This document shows positions 7,436-8,463 of a stretch of DNA of 8,463 bases, in pieces. Under the pieces are notes generated by a model that made no database searches, had not been told where the DNA came from, and worked only from the letters and a program-made list of their open reading frames with translations. The position numbers and the translations under genes are program-made. This stretch comes from Firm-08 sp045541535 (GTDB taxonomy: Bacteria > Bacillota > Clostridia > Oscillospirales > QAKW01), in the NCBI GenBank assembly GCA_045541535.1, contig JAZQJG010000015.1, positions 1 to 8,463 on the forward strand, written 5' to 3'. Each line of letters starts with the position of its first letter. The first letter of the stretch is position 1.

Positions 7436-8089
7436 ATGAAATCTGTATTGATTATCGGTATGGGCCGCACCGGCCGTCACCTTGCCGTCAAGCTGGATGA
7501 GTTGGGCAACGACGTTATGGTCATTGATGCCGACCGCGCCCAGATTGAGGCGGTCAGCGATATTCTCACCAACGCCCAGATCGGCGACTGCACCAACGAG
7601 GTGGTGCTGAAAGCCTTGGGAGTCAAGAATTTTGATCTGTGTTTTGTCACCATCGGTGAGAATTTTGAGGCATCTCTGGTCATTACCTCTCTGCTTAAAA
7701 AGTTGGGGGCCACCCACGTGATCGCCAAGTCCAAGCTGGATATTCAGGCCGAGCTGTTACTCAAAATCGGCGCTGACGAGATCATCTATCCCGAAAAGGA
7801 TATTGCCGAGAGTCTGGCCGTGCGCTATACCGCCGACAATATTTTTGACTACGTGGAGCTCACAAGCGACTATTCCATCTACGAGATCCCCATTGACGAG
7901 AGTTGGGTGGGCCACAGCCTCATTGAACTGGACATCCGCAAAAAATACGGAATCAACGTCATCGCCGTCAAAAACGGCACCCTGCTGGATCCCATGCCCG
8001 CCGCCACCTACTGCTTCCGTCCCGAGGATCATATCTTCGTCATCGGCAAGAGCGCCGACGTTTTTAAAATTACTGCGAAGCTGAAGTAG
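7436..8089 (+). CDS. ktrA: Potassium uptake regulatory subunit KtrA (RCK_N/RCK_C, TrkA family)
   Basis: KtrA is the cytoplasmic ring protein that gates KtrB in response to bound nucleotides. The 217-residue product has an N-terminal Rossmann RCK domain with the dinucleotide motif G8-M-G10-R-T-G13, acidic Asp31 at the end of the second strand, I-G-D-C-T-N at 49-54, and the I-Y-P-E-K-D segment at 117-122 whose glutamate region contacts nucleotide or metal in the family. Residues about 137-217 form an RCK_C domain, which in Gram-positive KtrA proteins binds cyclic di-AMP; whether this one does cannot be seen. AGGAG at 7424-7428 lies 7 bases before the ATG and directly after the ktrB stop, so the two genes form an operon. 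The single RCK unit fits KtrA rather than the double-length TrkA. Confidence 0.95.
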   Translation: MKSVLIIGMGRTGRHLAVKLDELGNDVMVIDADRAQIEAVSDILTNAQIGDCTNEVVLKALGVKNFDLCFVTIGENFEASLVITSLLKKLGATHVIAKSKLDIQAELLLKIGADEIIYPEKDIAESLAVRYTADNIFDYVELTSDYSIYEIPIDESWVGHSLIELDIRKKYGINVIAVKNGTLLDPMPAATYCFRPEDHIFVIGKSADVFKITAKLK

Positions 8090-8102
8090 GACGGAAAGAA
8101 AA

Positions 8103-8121
8103 ACGAATAACGAATAACGAA
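8103..8121. repeat. Short tandem repeat, CGAATAA twice plus partial third unit
   Basis: The seven-base unit CGAATAA occurs at 8104-8110 and 8111-8117 and is followed by CGAA (8118-8121). It lies 14 bases after the ktrA stop in non-coding sequence. A related ATAACGATTCA lies at 8154-8164. Such units can mark dispersed intergenic repeats, but copy number elsewhere cannot be judged here. Confidence 0.6.
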
Positions 8122-8127
8122 GGAAAC

Positions 8128-8148
8128 CTTTTGCCCGCAGGGCAAAAG
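8128..8148. repeat. Perfect inverted repeat hairpin downstream of ktrA
   Basis: CTTTTGCCC (8128-8136) and GGGCAAAAG (8140-8148) are exact reverse complements around a GCA loop. No U-tract follows on the + strand, and on the other strand the sequence after the stem begins GTTTCC, so it is not a clear terminator in either direction. It may stabilise the ktrA mRNA 3' end or be part of a repeat element. Confidence 0.6.
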
Positions 8149-8185
8149 CCACCATAACGATTCACTAAAAAAGACACCCGTAGGA

Positions 8186-8210
8186 GCCGTACAATTAAGG
8201 ACAGTACAGC
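8186..8210. repeat. Imperfect inverted repeat GCCGTAC / GTACAGC
   Basis: GCCGTAC at 8186-8192 and GTACAGC at 8204-8210 match as an inverted repeat with one mismatch around an 11-base spacer. It could be a weak stem in the ktrA 3' region or a protein-binding dyad. Function unknown. Confidence 0.4.
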
Positions 8211-8218
8211 AAGATGCG

Positions 8219-8253
8219 AAAACACCCATAGTTCTCAAAGCTGTGGGTGTTTT
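8219..8253 (+). terminator. Intrinsic terminator ending the ktrBA unit
   Basis: AAAACACCCATAG (8219-8231) pairs with CTGTGGGTGTTTT (8241-8253), giving 13 pairs with one T-G wobble and a 9-base loop. TTTTT at 8250-8254 then AATATT follow. The A-run on the 5' side gives a T-run on the opposite strand, so it may act in both directions. It is the first good terminator after ktrA, 130 bases from its stop. Confidence 0.8.
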
Positions 8254-8263
8254 TAATATTCTC

Positions 8264-8292
8264 TTTCTTTGTTAGTCAAGTTATGCTATAAT
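8264..8292 (+). promoter_or_regulatory. Extended -10 sigma-A-type promoter before the methyltransferase-like gene
   Basis: TATAAT at 8287-8292 is a perfect -10 box preceded by TG at 8284-8285 (TGCTATAAT), an extended -10. The -35 at a 17-base spacing is TTTCTT (8264-8269), a weak match to TTGACA. Transcription would begin near 8299, just after the terminator and about 30 bases before ATG 8331. Confidence 0.75.
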
Positions 8293-8330
8293 ACAACTGA
8301 CCGATAAATAAGAATTTGTAGGTGTGTGTT

Positions 8331-8463
8331 ATGGATGTAATTACTCATTATGATTTATTAGTGGATGAAAATAACGACCCTTTTCGTGACCCGCCTCCAC
8401 TACAAGAATATATGAACGGATGGGATGGAGAACTATTTTTAGAATCATTAGAACTTTCCAATA
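8331..8463 (+). CDS. N-terminus of a probable class I SAM-dependent methyltransferase, cut by window end
   Basis: An open frame from ATG 8331 runs off the right edge after 44 codons. The start M-D-V-I-T-H-Y-D-L-L-V-D-E-N-N-D-P followed by P-P-L-Q-E-Y-M-N-G-W-D-G resembles, from memory, the conserved opening of a clostridial methyltransferase group whose SAM motif (V-L-E-I-G-x-G-T-G) would come just beyond the window. That motif is not visible, so the function is a likeness, not proof. A weak ribosome site AGGTG (8320-8324) lies 6 bases upstream, and a strong promoter precedes it. About 35% of its bases are G or C by hand count, clearly lower than the ktr and gyr genes. Seven of its 44 codons are TTA, CTA or TCA, which are absent from long stretches of gyrB and gyrA. 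This is consistent with recent acquisition or low expression. Substrate unknown. Confidence 0.65.
   Translation, partial: MDVITHYDLLVDENNDPFRDPPPLQEYMNGWDGELFLESLELSN

Noticed and set aside
6374..7717. 447-codon open frame on the minus strand over ktrB and ktrA
   Set aside because: In register with both genes, which are clearly KtrB and KtrA; the antisense translation is His/Gly/Gln-rich with no recognisable motif.
8029..8238. 69-codon minus-strand frame across the ktrA end and the intergenic hairpins
   Set aside because: It runs through the terminator and hairpin sequences and has no ribosome site or recognisable family; composition reflects the repeats.
1..8463. Replication origin, DnaA-box cluster, CRISPR array, tRNA or rRNA genes
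   Set aside because: No cluster of TTATCCACA-like boxes, no regularly spaced repeats and no tRNA-like or rRNA sequence was seen by reading. The origin is expected upstream with dnaA and dnaN.

Overview
The window reads as the right-hand part of a conserved bacterial replication-origin neighbourhood. The order yaaA-recF-remB(yaaB)-gyrB-gyrA, all on the + strand, is the Bacillota (Firmicutes) arrangement that normally follows dnaA-dnaN, so dnaA, dnaN and the origin should lie just upstream of base 1 (inference; they are not in the window). The GC-rich coding sequence, strong AGGAGG ribosome sites, the clostridial-looking GyrB TOPRIM segment (L-W-G-K-M-L-N-V-E-K-A-R followed by Y-G-N-D-K-L), and the presence of DUF370 and S4/YaaA proteins together suggest a Clostridia member, perhaps Oscillospirales-like. 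Assignment below class is a guess.

Region 1 (1-1540): the 3' end of yaaA overlaps recF by 11 bases, and recF overlaps remB by 23 bases, forming a tightly packed and probably translationally coupled set. It covers ribosome maturation (YaaA/RlbA-type S4 protein), single-strand-gap recombination repair (RecF) and a small RemA/RemB-type DNA-binding regulator. Region 2 (1567-6027): gyrB and gyrA, 15 bases apart, encode both subunits of DNA gyrase with all catalytic residues visible. A perfect 26-base palindrome follows gyrA and looks like an intrinsic terminator. Region 3 (6077-8089): ktrB and ktrA encode a Ktr-type potassium uptake system, the membrane channel subunit and its RCK gating ring. They start only about 17 bases after the palindrome. 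Region 4 (8090-8330): 241 non-coding bases containing short tandem repeats, several hairpins including a good intrinsic terminator, and a consensus extended -10 promoter. Region 5 (8331-end): the first 44 codons of an AT-rich gene that resembles the N-terminus of a class I SAM-dependent methyltransferase. Its codon usage is sharply different from the preceding genes.

Most of the window is ordinary housekeeping DNA. No previously undescribed system was found. The points most worth a second look are the repeat- and hairpin-rich junction at 8090-8330 with its composition break, the lack of room for a promoter between the gyrA terminator and ktrB, the TTG start of ktrB, and gyrase residues at drug-contact positions that differ from sensitive reference enzymes (GyrA Ala96, GyrB Asn137, GyrB Trp448).
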